DNA of 64,000 bases from Timema cristinae (Eukaryota > Arthropoda > Insecta > Phasmatodea > Timematidae): the NCBI GenBank assembly GCA_039000515.1, contig JBCFYV010000024.1:44470019-44534018 (forward strand). Reading direction: 5' to 3'. Position numbers and translations under genes: made by a program. Of this stretch, positions 1-11,008 are shown piece by piece (position 1 is the stretch's first letter; the number at the start of each line of letters is the position of its first letter). The notes beneath the pieces were generated by a model. It was not told the origin of the DNA, searched no databases, and worked only from the letters and a program-made list of their open reading frames with translations.

Positions 1-434
1 ATCTATTTTATGTAACATATTTTAATTTGTTCTACATTTTAATCTCCTTTTAAAACTAGCTAATTGATATTGTATATGGTCGATTTTTACTATCACTCCA
101 AATAATTGGTCAATCTTAATGTATCGTATCATTTTATTAGTTCATTTCCACTCGAAACATATTTACACATTATATTTTAACTACTTTAGTAAACTAGTTG
201 TTACTATTATAATTGTTTGACTTGTAGTTCCATTTTCTAAATAATTGTCAATCAATAGTGTAATATGTCATGTTATTAACTCATCCTATTTGACTCGTAT
301 TACAGTACACATATTTGCCCTAGGAACGTTGTACAACTTAATGGCTTGTTTGTATTCCAACTTCTGATTGCGCATTCAGTGGACGAAATTAGGAACACGA
401 AGGGGAACTAAATTAGAACAACCCTCAAACTAAA
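1..434. other. AT-rich sequence, nothing recognised
   Basis: AT-rich DNA with no convincing gene or repeat. The phrase GGACGAAATTAGG near 382-394 recurs in looser form around 660-690, so this may be the edge of an unidentified repeat that continues past the window start. Confidence 0.4.
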
Positions 435-755
435 ATGGCGACTTCTACCTTTTCAACGAGTGAACCTTTTGGAACACAACTTACAAACCTTTATATTGAC
501 AACATACCTAAGCCAAATGACATGCAGAAAATATATAAAAAAAACAACGCTTACAATAGGCGTAAAAGACTTATAATAATGGCATTGCAGGAACTAGTCT
601 TATTACACACACATTTTGGCAGCGATAGCGTTCCTAGCGTCAGGATTGAGAAACCGAAGGGGACAAAATTAGGTGCAGGGACGAAATTGGGGTCCCCAAC
701 CTTAATCTATATCGTCGTATTTCTAAACAGCCTTACTAATCATAAATATGGGTGA
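435..755 (+). CDS. Open frame of unknown status, 106 codons
   Basis: An ATG-started frame (AAAATGG is a fair Kozak context) runs 106 codons and ends just inside the SINE A copy that begins at 751. So almost all of it is pre-insertion sequence. I recognise no domain. A basic patch (YNRRKRL) lies near residues 41-47, and two copies of a GTKLG phrase near residues 76-86 come from a short DNA repeat also seen upstream at 380-410. No splice sites or family similarity support it. It is more likely a chance frame in an old repeat than a gene. Confidence 0.12.
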   Translation: MATSTFSTSEPFGTQLTNLYIDNIPKPNDMQKIYKKNNAYNRRKRLIIMALQELVLLHTHFGSDSVPSVRIEKPKGTKLGAGTKLGSPTLIYIVVFLNSLTNHKYG

Positions 756-1023
756 CCTGGTGGTCTAGGGGTAAGGTGTCAGACTTCTATGCTGGCGGCC
801 GGGGTTCAATCCTCGGTCCCGGCACAGATTTATCTGATTACCAAACCCTTCTTCACCTCTGACAAGACATCTTGTGAATGTGAGGAATGCCAGGCCTCAC
901 CGTGGTTCGGATTCCACGTTAAACTGTAGGTCCTCCATTTCATCTCACTATCACCCTACCATTACACATTAGCGTAAGTGCGTATAACCGAACGGGTAGT
1001 AAGACGCGTGCTAATAATAATAA
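751..1023 (+). repeat. SINE A, full length
   Basis: The tRNA-like head has box A (TGGTCTAGGGGTAAGG) and box B (GGGTTCAATCC type). It is followed by the family body and the shared 3' tail ending in GCTAATAATAA. A TSD of about 10 bp flanks it: CATAAATATG at 741-750 and CATAAATTATG at 1024-1034. The tail lacks single bases in CCC and GG runs (ATAACCGAACGGG, GACGCGTGC). Confidence 0.85.
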
Positions 1024-1778
1024 CATAAATTATGTCATCGATTATCAATCGGCGCATCACATCATTTTCAATTGGAAGTGATGACAAACGTTGCTGCCCC
1101 ATTGTTGATCGGAGATATTTTTTTTTATAATTTTCATTTTCGATAAGCTTATTCTCTTTCAGCACTTGTGCCGAAAATGGAGAGATAGATTCTGAATACA
1201 ATGTTTACATTTGGAAAACTGTTTTTTTTTGTGCGTGCAAACGATGAAATTAGAATAAAAATGAGTAAAATTATTGGACACACAGGTCTCTGGAAAATAA
1301 TAAAAATGCCTGGGGCCTACGAAAGTGTCGAAACGGCCCGGACAACTGAAATACAATGAAAAGTGTACAGTTCGTAGAAGTTAAAACATTACATTTTAAT
1401 GAATTATGCCGAGTCTAGAGAATAAAAAACCCTTGGTCGTGAGACTTATTATTAAATGAGAATGCCAGAATAGGCTCTATTCGTTTAAAACGGCAATTTT
1501 GTAGCAAAAGGAAAATTTATCTAGTTCATTTGTTTCAATATCTTGAAGGATCCGTACTTGTTACTATCAACTAGGCCTAGTGATTACAATATTGATTGAA
1601 AATAATGGGTAGATATCTATTTTCTATTCTTTAATTGGGAATGTTAAACTTTATTAAAATAATAACAATCGGAGCCAAAATAGAATACAATATTATTCTT
1701 TGGTACACATACTACGAAAGCCAGTCTAATTTTATATTTTAAACTATACAATCTAAACAACTTATATTATCTAATTAA
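1024..1778. other. Unannotated AT-rich stretch
   Basis: Short open frames lie on the minus strand near 962-1356, but none has recognisable protein content. I see no repeat with clear ends. AT-rich sequence continues up to the SINE E fragment. Confidence 0.4.
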
Positions 1779-1972
1779 CCTTTCGGCTGTTAATCTCAGT
1801 TTTCTAGACCGGAGCCGCTAATTTATCGTTCACGTAGCTCCTCATTTGTCCTCACGAGGCTTAGTTGACCCCATTCCCGACTTGCTTCTTCACATAAACT
1901 CTGGAAGCACTGGGGATTGAATCTAGGATCTCTGGATCTGTAGCCACAGGAGCTCTGACCACGGAAATGGTA
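1779..1972 (-). repeat. SINE E, 5' portion
   Basis: Read on the minus strand, a tRNA-like head with a box B (GGATTCGAT type replaced by GATTCAATC) leads into the motif ACTGAGATTAACAGCC. The same motif occurs in the copies at 12932-13241 and 44717-45285. The 3' part is missing. Confidence 0.6.
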
Positions 1973-2136
1973 TATTAATTCAAACATAACATAATCAATC
2001 TGAGTCCATCTTTAATAATTTCATTTCGTTGTGAATAGTCAGCTGTAACCAGATCAAATGAGTCTGACGACTTTATCCACGTGCCCACCATTGTAGCTAA
2101 AAAATAAACTTGATTTCAATAGCACATGACCCGTAT

Positions 2137-2316
2137 CCGTGGTCGCATTATCCAACACGTCACTCTAGTATCATAATGGATTGCTGGTGATAAGGAGATT
2201 TGGGTTCAAATCCCAGTCGGGTGTAATGAGGGTGTTTTTTTTTTCTAAATGATTTCCCACTTTACCTTAACGCAAATATGGGTACTTTCCAGTTTCCTCT
2301 GAAATTATATCTACCT
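2137..2316 (+). repeat. SINE B, diverged, 3' truncated
   Basis: The Leu-like head (GTGGTCGCATTATCCAACACGTC) has box B GGGTTCAAATCCC. It is followed by the central block CTAAATGATTTCCCACTTTACC. The shared 3' tail is absent. Confidence 0.65.
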
Positions 2317-2549
2317 GTTCATTTACAATTAACATATTTAATATGTGTGTATAGGCCTAAAAATAATGGGCCCACTAGGACATTGCGAAATAAATGATAC
2401 GGTGCACCACTAGACTTTCTCCCTCTCTCTTTTATCTTACAATAGAGACATTTAATAAAACTAGTAGGTTTTGTGGAATGAAATAATATGCATATTAGCA
2501 GAAACACTCTACCAAAGAGCATAAATAAAATAATATACATTGCTACAAA

Positions 2550-2800
2550 TCCGACACCTTAGCTCGGTCGTTAGTGTCTTTCTACTGAGATAAGGGTCCC
2601 GGGTTCGATTCCTGGCATGGCCTAAAAATGTATCGTTGGGGAAATGTGGGTTTACACTTTCACATTGATAAATTAACGGTCTGGGACTGGATGTTGTGCC
2701 TGTCCTAGTTTTAAGTTGGATTATAAATTATATGAAACTACGACAGCCTAGCAAGCCGGTAGTGGAAAATATATGTCTTGAATAAAAAAATGACCCAAAC
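2550..2800 (+). repeat. SINE C
   Basis: The head has box A TTAGCTCGGTCGTTAG and box B GGGTTCGATTCC. The body contains ATTAACGGTCTGGGACTGGATG, and the 3' end reads AGTGGAAAATATATG then TTGAATAAA. It is co-linear over about 240 bp with the copy at 33616-33848. It lacks the A/B/D tail. Confidence 0.75.
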
Positions 2801-2935
2801 CATAGGTTGGATGACAGTCATGGATGTAAAAAAAACAGTTACAGAAACACAGAAATATTAAGAAAAAAAGGAACATCTCTGTAAACCAAAAAGTATGGAA
2901 GTCAATTTGATATTTAAAAGTGCTCTATAATATGT

Positions 2936-2952
2936 TTGTGTGTGTGTGTGTT
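2936..2952 (+). repeat. (TG)n microsatellite
   Basis: A short GT run that creates the start of a spurious 95-codon frame over the following dispersed repeat. Confidence 0.8.
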
Positions 2953-2954
2953 TG

Positions 2955-3510
2955 CTTATAGCTCAAACTTTTGGTTTTATAAACATATATTTCAAATTAA
3001 AAACAATCTTATTTTTAATAGTAGCTTAATTCAACTTCACAATAACGAGTTACTTAGTATCGGAAATAGTTGCGAAGATATGATGAAAATTGGAGATTTC
3101 TGCTTATGTAAAGTACCTTCAAAGTCATCTTCCCGTAAAAATGAGAATTTCCATTTCATGTGTATTGTTAAACAGTGCTTATGTACAAAATTTAACCAAA
3201 ATCCTTTAAGAGGATGTCGATAATCTTGATTTGATGTATTTTTGGCCTTCGGTATACTACTCTTAATTTTACTGTATATCTGATTTCAAAAATTTCCTTG
3301 AGAGTAACTTCTAAAAACCCTATTTACAAAGTTTTAACCTGATCAGTAAGATGGTTTTGGCTCTAGACAGAGATACAGACAGTCAGATGGCACCGGGAAA
3401 ACAGTTTTTTGTATTCCAGATGGTCAGAAAACATAAATATGTATCAAAATCTTGAGTTCTATTTCTTTGACGATCACATTACTTCTCTCTACGAGGGTGT
3501 GAGATAAAAA
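2955..3510 (+). repeat. Dispersed ~560-bp repeat (family R), copy 1
   Basis: This segment aligns by eye, over its whole length, with the reverse complement of 24535-25135. Shared landmarks in order are TTTTTAATAGTA, AGTATCnnAAATAGTTGCG, TGTAAAGTACC, TTGGCTCTAG, AGACAGACAG-type runs and GATCACA.TACTT. A third, partial copy is at 10450-10700. The element type is unknown: I see neither terminal inverted repeats nor a coding frame. Confidence 0.65.
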
Positions 3511-3588
3511 AAAATTAATAGCTAATTAATATATTTTTAGGAGAATAACTTAAAAAAAACAAAATCTTGTTAACTACAGTGGACCTAA

Positions 3589-3755
3589 TGACAAGACATC
3601 TTGTGAATGTGAGGAATGCCAGGTCTCCACCGTGGTTCGGATTCCACGTTAAACTGTAGGTCCTTCATTTCATCTCACAATCACCCTACCATTACACATT
3701 AGCGTAAGTGCGTATAACCCGAATGGGTAGTAAGACGCTGTGCTAATAATAATAA
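3589..3755 (+). repeat. SINE A, 5'-truncated, with perfect 14-bp TSD
   Basis: Only the 3' part is present. It begins at TGACAAGACATC and lacks the whole tRNA head. It ends in the shared tail plus (AAT)n. The duplication TACAGTGGACCTAA is perfect at 3575-3588 and 3756-3769, so this is one clean retroposition event that was 5'-truncated. Confidence 0.92.
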
Positions 3756-3769
3756 TACAGTGGACCTAA

Positions 3770-4384
3770 CCAGACTTTTTCTTCTTAAATAAAGGTAAAT
3801 ATTTTAACTTTGTTCACACCCACTATTGAATCGTGGTGGCACTGTATAAAATATAAACTTTCCTTTAATATTTTACCACATTTTGTTATTAATACAAAAA
3901 AATATTTATATTTAATCAATGAAAAGGCTTAGAGGCAATGCCACTTTATTTTTATAAGTCATTGATTTCAGGAAACACACTAGCTCACAGAATTATATAC
4001 CTCATTGACTTCATTTGTACAAGTGTTTTTACTGCAGAGGGTGGGGGGTAGTACTTCATTTCATTTTGGATTTATATCCAAGCGAGAAATAAAGAGGGGA
4101 AGAAGAACATGTAAAAAAGTGGCCTGTCACCCGAAACTTCCTATCTTTTATTGTCCTTATATTTATGAGCGTGTAATTTCAATTAGATTTTTTTAAACGA
4201 GTGGGGAATAAATTGTATGGATTTGTAAAAAAAAAAAAAAAAATCCCCCGACTAAATTCCATTATTATTTTAAAATCAATTTGTTATATTTGCTTAAGTG
4301 GATATAAAGTGATTCAGGCGTTATCTCTCTATATATAGTCTAGCCCTAAATTAAGGCTTTTTTGTATTTTCCAAGTAAACATTC
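3770..4384. other. Unannotated AT-rich stretch
   Basis: No repeat ends or coding exon recognised. It holds a 63-codon plus-strand frame (4005-4196) without known motifs and a poly-A run at 4227-4243. Confidence 0.4.
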
Positions 4385-4935
4385 AAATTTAAAAAAAAAT
4401 TGTATGACATAATCGCACAAACTTTCTCAAATTGTGTAATATAGCTTCGAAAAAAATCTACAAATATTGGCTTTCAGTAAATTATCCATAATTATGTTTT
4501 CTTCATAAAACAGACATACCATATTGTTTGTTAATCACAATAATCACTCATTGTACAAATTTTAAACAAAATTTTTCAAACATTTTTAACAAAATTCAAA
4601 TTTTCAAAAATAAATTATTTGTAAGCTGTACTCTATGTTAAAATTAGTAGTTATTATTTAAAAAATTAAAACGTATTTTTATTTATTATGAGAAACTATT
4701 CAGAGATTCCCATTTTGAATTCAATTAAAGGTCAATTTCATAAAAATATTTTTTTAAATTTGTTATAAGTAAACTATACTTATATTAATTTATTTATCTA
4801 ATTCATAAAGAAGTCAAGCTTAAGGTTAACATTACTAAAACAACGCTTTTTCCTTTTCTTTTTCTCTAGCCCTCGGAGGGAAAATATTGTGATCAACAAA
4901 GTTTAACTAAAAATTATGATAAAATTAAAATCGAC
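4385..4935 (+). repeat. AT-rich dispersed repeat, copy 1
   Basis: The phrases CGCACAAACT, TTGTGTA.T.TA, a long TTTTCAAAAATAAATTATTT and CCCATTTTGAATTCAAT occur in the same order at 20025-20350. These are two old copies of one element in the same orientation. The right part (GGGAAAATATTGTGATC near 4878) resembles the end of family R. Confidence 0.5.
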
Positions 4936-5635
4936 TTTTCATTATTTAGAGTGAAGGTCTGGGTGGTGCATTGTACTATTTATCTAAATACTAAGGGCAC
5001 TAACTAAGATATTTTGAACTCGCTGATTTTATTAGTACATGACTTACTTAATTTTAGAAGAGACATAAAACAAATATCACCTTATTGTTTGTTCATAAAT
5101 ATAAAAGAGGAAACCTCAACGTTATTACTGTATCATCCATGCCAGGTATACGACCCAGGTCTCTTAGTTTATTTGGTAGATATGTCACCGACTTATTTTT
5201 AAGATTAGGGCCAAACTATCGGTAAATGTTTCTGGAGCGAGGTTCACTGTATCAAAATATATTTTTCTATAAAACACTATTCAGATACCAGACGGGATCG
5301 TGAAATATGACTTGCACCAGCGTGAAATGTCGATACGTCTGACCGTACGCTTACGACGGATACATCTACAAGTGTAATAATCAGACTCTACAGCAGTTTA
5401 TTATATCTCGATTTTATTACAAAGGAACTTCTTAGCGGTCTTTTAGTTCAACCAAGAATACTACTATAGATATCAGTATTATATTATACAGGATAATTCA
5501 AAACTCTTTGGTTAAACTTTAATGGGAAAAAGGAACACTAAAACAAACCTTTTTCGTCAGTGAATGTATGTTTGCAGACGTCACCCTTAGGTGCTAAAGG
5601 CCGCTGTTGGGTGGCGTTTCAAATAGATAATTTGT

Positions 5636-5890
5636 TTTTTAGCACTAAGCCTTGTTATCCGTTCGAGTTGTACGCTTATGTACTAATTACGCTAGTGGAT
5701 GGCTCGGGTATTAGGAAGGTTGAATTTAAAGGAAGTGTACCCGCATTTGCGTGGAGTAAAAGTGGAAAACCATTTAGAGGAAAACACCCACAGTGGTATC
5801 AATCAAACCACGATTTCCCCGTCATCGGTAGTCTAGTCTATTGCGTGAGCAGCGCCTTAGACAATGCTACCACTGAAGCGAGTAGTTTTC
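5636..5890 (-). repeat. SINE B inside the MITE
   Basis: The minus-strand copy runs from the tail (TTAGCACTAAGCC..GTTATCC) through GTGTACCCGCATTTGCGTGG to a decayed Leu-like head (GCGCCTTAGACAATGCTACCAC). Because it interrupts the 5489-6540 element, it inserted later. A frame of 120 codons across it (5560-5922) is not a gene. Confidence 0.75.
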
Positions 5891-5973
5891 TATTTATCGA
5901 TCCGGTCCTTCGTAATGTATAGCTTGTAACATTCACGGATTCTTAGATGGCTGACAAGCATCTATATTCTAGC

Positions 5974-6274
5974 TAATTGGTGACCTGGCGGTCTAGGGGT
6001 AAGGTGTCAGACTTCTGTGCTGGCGGCCGGGGTTCAATCCTCGGTCCCGGCACAGATTTATCTGATTACCAAACCCTTCCTTCACCTCTGACAATACATC
6101 TTGTGAAAGTGGGGAATGCCAGACCTCCAACCTGGTTCGGATTCCACTTTAAACTATAGGTCCTTCATTTCATCTCAAAATCACCCTACCATTACACATT
6201 AGCGTAAATGCGTATAACCCGAATGGGTAGTAAGACGCGGTGCTAATAATAATAATAATAATAATTAATAATAA
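5974..6274 (+). repeat. SINE A, full length, inside the MITE
   Basis: Complete head and tail. The perfect 11-bp TSD TATATTCTAGC lies at 5963-5973 and 6275-6285. Confidence 0.92.
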
Positions 6275-6776
6275 TATATTCTAGCGTACGGGACTGAGGA
6301 ATCTTTGAAAATGTACGTCGACGCTGCCGGACATCCATCACTGTAGTCGGTCATTCCTTCGAGCAACTGCTGTAAATAAAAATGTTGTTCACACTTTAGG
6401 CCTTTCATTTACATACCAACAACTCCCTCTATCACCTAAGGGTGACGTCAGCGGACATATATTATTCATTAATGAAAAAAGTTTTGTTTTAGTGTTCCTT
6501 ATCTCCTAATAAAATTTGTACAGAGTTTTGAATCATCCTGTATAATAGGATTCTGGTAGGAAAACAGGTTTTCAGATGTTTCTTCGAATCCTGATTTACT
6601 CCAACGTATTCGCGCAGCAACATAACCTTGAAAACACTCCATTCCACCCCATACCAAGAGATATTTACTGCAATGTCAAGCCCGTTGCGTTTTAATTCAT
6701 TGTTTGGATTATTTTAGCCTCATTTGACGTTCGCTGCAAGCTACATTTACTGCTCATATGACCATACATAAAGCTA

Positions 6777-7493
6777 GGTCCACCCTATGACGTATCGCTC
6801 CGCACCGGGTTGGAAAGTATTCCATCTGACTTTTTACCCATTTTCATAAAAAAAAAAAATTTATGTGTAAAGAGCTGAAACATATAGGTAATATCAAAAA
6901 GTGTTGTGGAAATCATAAAAAAAAACGTATACTGATATTAGATTATGTGTGTAACCATATTCCAATAACATACGTACCAAGCCGATACGAAGAGATACCG
7001 ACAGATGTGCACTAACATAAAAAGAATCCCACTTGTATCGTCTTAGTAAGTATTTATTTTATGTTGGTGCACACTAAATAAATGTCCACAATGCACTAAA
7101 AGCGGCTATTTTCTTTACTTCGTATGAAAATTGTGGAAAAATCAAATCGTGACCATTTATCGAGCGGATATTATTATTTTTATCACCGCGTCTTAATACC
7201 CGTTTGGATTATACGAATTTACGCTCATATGTAATGGTAGGGTGATTGTAAGATGAAATGGAGGACCTACAATTTAACGTGGAATCCGAACCACGGTGGA
7301 GGCCTGGAATTCCCCACATTCACAAGTTGTGATTAATACACGTCTTGTCAGAGGTGAAGGAAGGGTTTGGCAATCGGATAAATCTGTGCCGGGACAGAGG
7401 CTCGAACCTTGGACCCCAACACAGACGTCTAACAGCTTTCCCCTAGACCACCAAGTCACCTTCGAGCGGACACGATACGTCATAGTATGAGCC
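6777..7493. mobile_element. TIR element with TA flanks, interrupted by a SINE A
   Basis: The left end (GGTCCACCCTATGACGTATCG) and the complement of the right end (GGCTCATACTATGACGTATCG) share the core CTATGACGTATCG followed by TCCGC. TA lies outside both ends (6775-6776 and 7494-7495). Removing the SINE leaves about 420 bp with no coding frame, so this is a non-autonomous element. Confidence 0.6.
7169..7461 (-). repeat. SINE A, full length, inside a TIR element
   Basis: Minus-strand copy running from the tail (CACCGCGTCTTAATACCCG) to the head (CCCTAGACCACCAAGTCACC). The TSD TCGAGCGGA is at 7160-7168 and 7462-7470. This copy carries the longer body variant with GTGATTAATACACG. Confidence 0.88.
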
Positions 7494-7667
7494 TATTTTA
7501 TTTTCTGTCCCCATGTGTCACAACTCGTTTAGGTTACTTACGTGTCTATTAATTGCTCTGATGTGTTAAGGATGTGTAGGTTTGAATGAAGAAGTTATCC
7601 GAATATGGGTGGAGGGGGAGTATAAGGTCATATATAAAAAAACAAAGTATAACCTATTGGATTCTAT

Positions 7668-7748
7668 CCTTGATTTTCTCGTCTCGCCGGCAGTCCAGTC
7701 TATTGCGAGAGTGACGCCTCAGACCATAAGATCACCGAAGCGAGTGCG
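7668..7748 (-). repeat. SINE B head fragment
   Basis: Only the head remains: GTCTATTGCGAGAGTGACGCC followed by CAGACCATAAGATCACCGAAG. Confidence 0.55.
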
Positions 7749-7810
7749 TTCACCTTAAGAAAACTAGTACCAGCTAGAGCAAATTATTTAAATATAATAT
7801 TCATATTATT

Positions 7811-7956
7811 TGATATTATTATTATTATTAGCACCGCGTCTTACTACCCGTTTGGGTTATACGCACTTACGCTAATGTGTAATGGTAGGGTGATTGTGAG
7901 ATGAAATGAAGGCCCTACAGTTTAACGTGGAATCCGAACCACGGTGGAGACCTGGC
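7811..7956 (-). repeat. SINE A, 3' half only, with 12-bp TSD
   Basis: About 146 bp from the tail to GACCTGGCATTC. The head with both Pol III boxes is missing. The TSD ATTCATATTATT is perfect at 7799-7810 and 7957-7968. Confidence 0.9.
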
Positions 7957-7968
7957 ATTCATATTATT

Positions 7969-8752
7969 GTGATAAAGTATATAATATGTAAAGGGCTTGA
8001 ATAATTTTTCACTGCGTCTAAATAAGAGTTTGTTTAGTGTAGGCCTATATTAATATATATATATAGGATATATGTGCGTGTTAATACTCTAATTTAGTAG
8101 GAATGAGGAAGGTAGTAATTAAAATTATTCTAGGGTAATTGGTGTGTTCATTTCCTAGGAAGAACTTTTAAAAGTGTCAAAATGTAAGCTCGAGTTATTT
8201 TTTCTCAGCGTGGAAACTAAAATAAAATTAAAAGCCCTGAGAGATTTTTGGAAAGCGAAGCTGTGTTAAACCTGTCGACATTTTTTTATACTCTCTTTTG
8301 GCCCAGATTACCTAAAAATGTACTTAAGTAGGGATAAAGCGAATATAAAACTTTTACAGATGGTGATTTTCCAAAGGTATTGAAGGTAAAACTTAACGTT
8401 GGTTATCATTCTCAAATTTTAATAGGAGCTCACTGTGAGCTTTTTATTTAAAAAAAATCTTATTTCAAACTTCCCCTGTTCACTTATTTCAATTTAATAG
8501 TCAGTACATAACAAATCCAGAAGTTATATTTTAAATTGTTTTAAGAGGCAAATTAAATCTAAAATTATCACTCAAAATACCTATGTACTAATCACCAGAC
8601 TTGTTTGGTTAGTTAAATCTGGCAGGTTACTATGCTCAGTGATAAATTGGAAGAAACTATCACTGCGTTCAAGCTATTATTTGGCAAACCTAATAGGAAG
8701 AGAGAAACGTAGTTGGGAAGATAACTTGATTACCTGAAGAAATAGGGTGTTG
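7969..8752. other. Unannotated AT-rich stretch
   Basis: Nothing recognised apart from a short AT run near 8055-8070. Confidence 0.4.
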
Positions 8753-9047
8753 CGTGACCTGGTGGTCTACGGGTAAGGTGTCGGACTTTTGTGCTGGAGG
8801 TCCGGGGTTCAATCCTCGTTCCGGTACAAATTTATCTGATTACCAAACCCTTCCTTCACCTCTGACAAGACTTGTATTAATCGCAACTTGCGAATGTGTG
8901 GAATGCCAGGCCTCCACCGTGGTTCGGATTCCACGTTAAACTGTAGGCCCTCTATTTCATCTCACAATCACCCTACCATTACACATTAGCGTAAGTACGA
9001 TATAACCGAACGGGTAGTAAGACGTGGTGCTAATATAATAATAATAA
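8753..9047 (+). repeat. SINE A, full length
   Basis: Complete head, the longer body variant (TTGTATTAATCGCAACTTG) and the tail ending in (TAA)n. I could not identify a convincing TSD. Confidence 0.85.
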
Positions 9048-9270
9048 TATCTTTGGAGGAACTTCACAATTTACATATGTGTGTATTATCTGTTAAAATG
9101 ATCTTGATGCGGGATACTGTGTTATTAAGTTGGTTCACCAAAATGGGTTATATTTTAAGCCATCAAAAATGGCCACGGTTAATACCTAACTGTTTTCATT
9201 GCCGTAAAAGATAAGTTGTGGAATCTTCTTGCGGGATGATGCAATGAGTTTAATATAGGACTATCTAAAG

Positions 9271-9547
9271 GTGACCTGTTGGTCTTAGGGGTAAGGTGTC
9301 AGACTTCTGTGCTGGCGGCCGGGGTTCAATCCTCGATTCCGGTACAAATTTATCTGATTACCAAACCCTTCCTTCACCTCTGACAAGACATCTTGTGAAT
9401 GTGGGGAATGCCAGGCCGCCACCGTGGTTCGGATTCCACGTTAAACTGTATGTCCTTCATTTCATCTCACACCCTACCATTACACATTAGCGTAAGTGCA
9501 TATAACCCGAACGGGTAGTAAGACGCGGTGCTAATAATAATAATAAT
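9271..9547 (+). repeat. SINE A, full length
   Basis: Head GTGACCTGTTGGTCTTAGGGG (one extra T in box A), short body variant and complete tail. Flanks share only GGACTA (upstream near 9260, downstream near 9549), a weak TSD candidate. Confidence 0.85.
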
Positions 9548-9884
9548 GGACTAGGAGTAATATACATTCTTTCTTATCGGTATTTTTTTCTTAGATTTGA
9601 CATTATTAGAGATTCGGTGCCCCTTATCAGTCAGAAGAGCATTTATCTAGCTATTAAAAGGTGCTGCAGTCTATTCTCTCCAGGTCAAAGATGTATTCCT
9701 TTGAATTTTCTCCACCCTTTCACAATGTGGACAGTTAATGGATTTGGTACTGTTTATTGTGCTTAACATAATAAACTTAGTTATTAGACTCCGAGTTAAA
9801 TCTTTGATTTTCCACACAATGACATGTCTTTCTATATTTGAATTTAACACTAAGGTCCATTGCGTCCTATTACCTGACCGCTCT

Positions 9885-10105
9885 ACCTATTTTTAATAAT
9901 ACTAATGCGGTAGGAATGAAGCAGGTTGAATTTTAAAGGAAATATAACATTTTTGTAGAGAATGAATGGAAAAAAACAATTGAATAAAAATACACTTAGT
10001 ACAGCAAACTGGGATTCGAACCCCGATATCCTACGTCACCGACGATCTATTTACAACACGAGGGTGCTGCGTTAGGCCATGCGACCGTCTACCTGGGTGT
10101 TTTTT
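9885..10105 (-). repeat. SINE B, diverged
   Basis: The block ACTGGGATTCGAACCCCGATATC is the box B region on the minus strand. It is followed by GTGCTGCGTTAGGCCATGCGACC, the Leu-like box A. Confidence 0.65.
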
Positions 10106-10449
10106 TATTCTAGAATCAAATTAGTTTGCAATTAATTTCTGGATAATCTTTTGGTCTATAGCGTGCACATTTGAAAACGTTCCCTACTTGTTAAATTCGA
10201 AGCTATTATTAGAAGTATGTTTCATCTTAACTTTACGTACCTAAGCAGTCAGAGCACTATCATAATTACTGTACATGCACTTCCCCTCTTCCACTGACGA
10301 GTATACACACTAATTATACCATTCGCACTTAGACGGTATTGATATACATACCAAAATTACGTTTTTGTTGTTTCCTATTCTATATAGACATATGCTTCCA
10401 AGGACCTTTTTAACCTACATTCGCCATTTTTTTTATGATGTTAAACAAT

Positions 10450-10700
10450 GCCTAGATATAAAATTAAATCAAAATCGTCAAAGTGAATTTAGAGAAAATT
10501 GATATTTACTCTTTTCTCCCGCTCAGTAAACGACCCTTAATCTTATGGTTACATATTTAGTTCCAAAAACCCCTCGGGGAGAACCTTTTGAGAAACCCTT
10601 GATATCAAGTTTTAGCTAAATTGGTTAATTGGTTTTGGCTCTAGATCAAGAGACAGACAGACAGACGACATCGCGAAAACCACCATTTCGGTTTGTCAGT
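10450..10700 (+). repeat. Family R repeat, partial copy
   Basis: It shares CCTCGGGGAGAACC, TGATATCAAGTTTTAGC and TTGGTTTTGGCTCTAG, plus AGACAGACAGAC, with the copies at 2955-3510 and 24535-25135. It ends about 130 bp downstream of the Ig exon, inside the presumed intron. Confidence 0.6.
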
Positions 10701-10832
10701 TCAAACGTAACTACATTAACATGGGCTATCTTTTCTCGACTTACCATGACGTCACAATTACCCCAGTATGATAATAATAAGACCAAAAAGCAACAAAAGC
10801 GGGTAGTGACATCCAAAGTCTTGCAAACTTAC

Positions 10833-11008
10833 CTTGTAATGACCAAGCTCCGTAACAGAACAGCTGAGGACGGCCTCTCGTCCGACTGGCACGGTCACGT
10901 TCCTGATTGGCTCGCTGAAATCGGGGTCCACGTCACTCGCCGCAGGGAGCGGGTGGAAAGGGGGGGCTGCAGAACCCATTTCCAGACCCGGCTCTGGAAC
11001 AAACCGAC
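10833..11008 (-). CDS. Internal exon of an Ig-domain cell-surface protein (DIP/lachesin/IgLON-like)
   Basis: The minus-strand frame carries a short Pro/Ala-rich lead, then DPDFSEPIRNVTVPVGREAV, LSC and a stretch ending LGHYK. This is the A-to-B strand region of a first Ig domain: N-glycosylation site NVT, the G-R-E turn, and the first disulphide Cys in LSC. The DIP/lachesin and IgLON families put similar wording just before a V-A-W strand, and LGHYK stops exactly where VAW would follow. AAG/GTAAGT at 10833 is a consensus donor in phase 0. Upstream, a pyrimidine-rich tract ends in CCAG at 11009-11012, giving a 176-bp exon; alternative acceptors would start it at 10993 or 10970. These proteins are GPI-anchored or secreted adhesion receptors at synapses. 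No other exon is visible, so introns must be long. The 204-codon plus-strand frame here is its shadow. Confidence 0.78.

Larger units (their letters stand above)
5489..6540. mobile_element. TIR transposon (MITE) carrying two nested SINEs
   Basis: Inverted ends of about 110 bp: the left end reads CAGGATAATTCAAAACTC then GGAACACTAAAACAAA and later TGACG/GACGTCACCCTTAGGTG. The right end is its complement, finishing GAGTTTTGAATCATCCTG. Flanking bases are TATA-like, compatible with a TA target (Tc1/mariner-like, inferred). A SINE B (minus) and a SINE A (plus, with its own TSD) sit inside. Without them the element is about 500 bp. No transposase frame remains. Confidence 0.7.

Noticed and set aside
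5560..5922. 120-codon plus-strand frame
   Set aside because: It reads antisense through a SINE B nested in a MITE.
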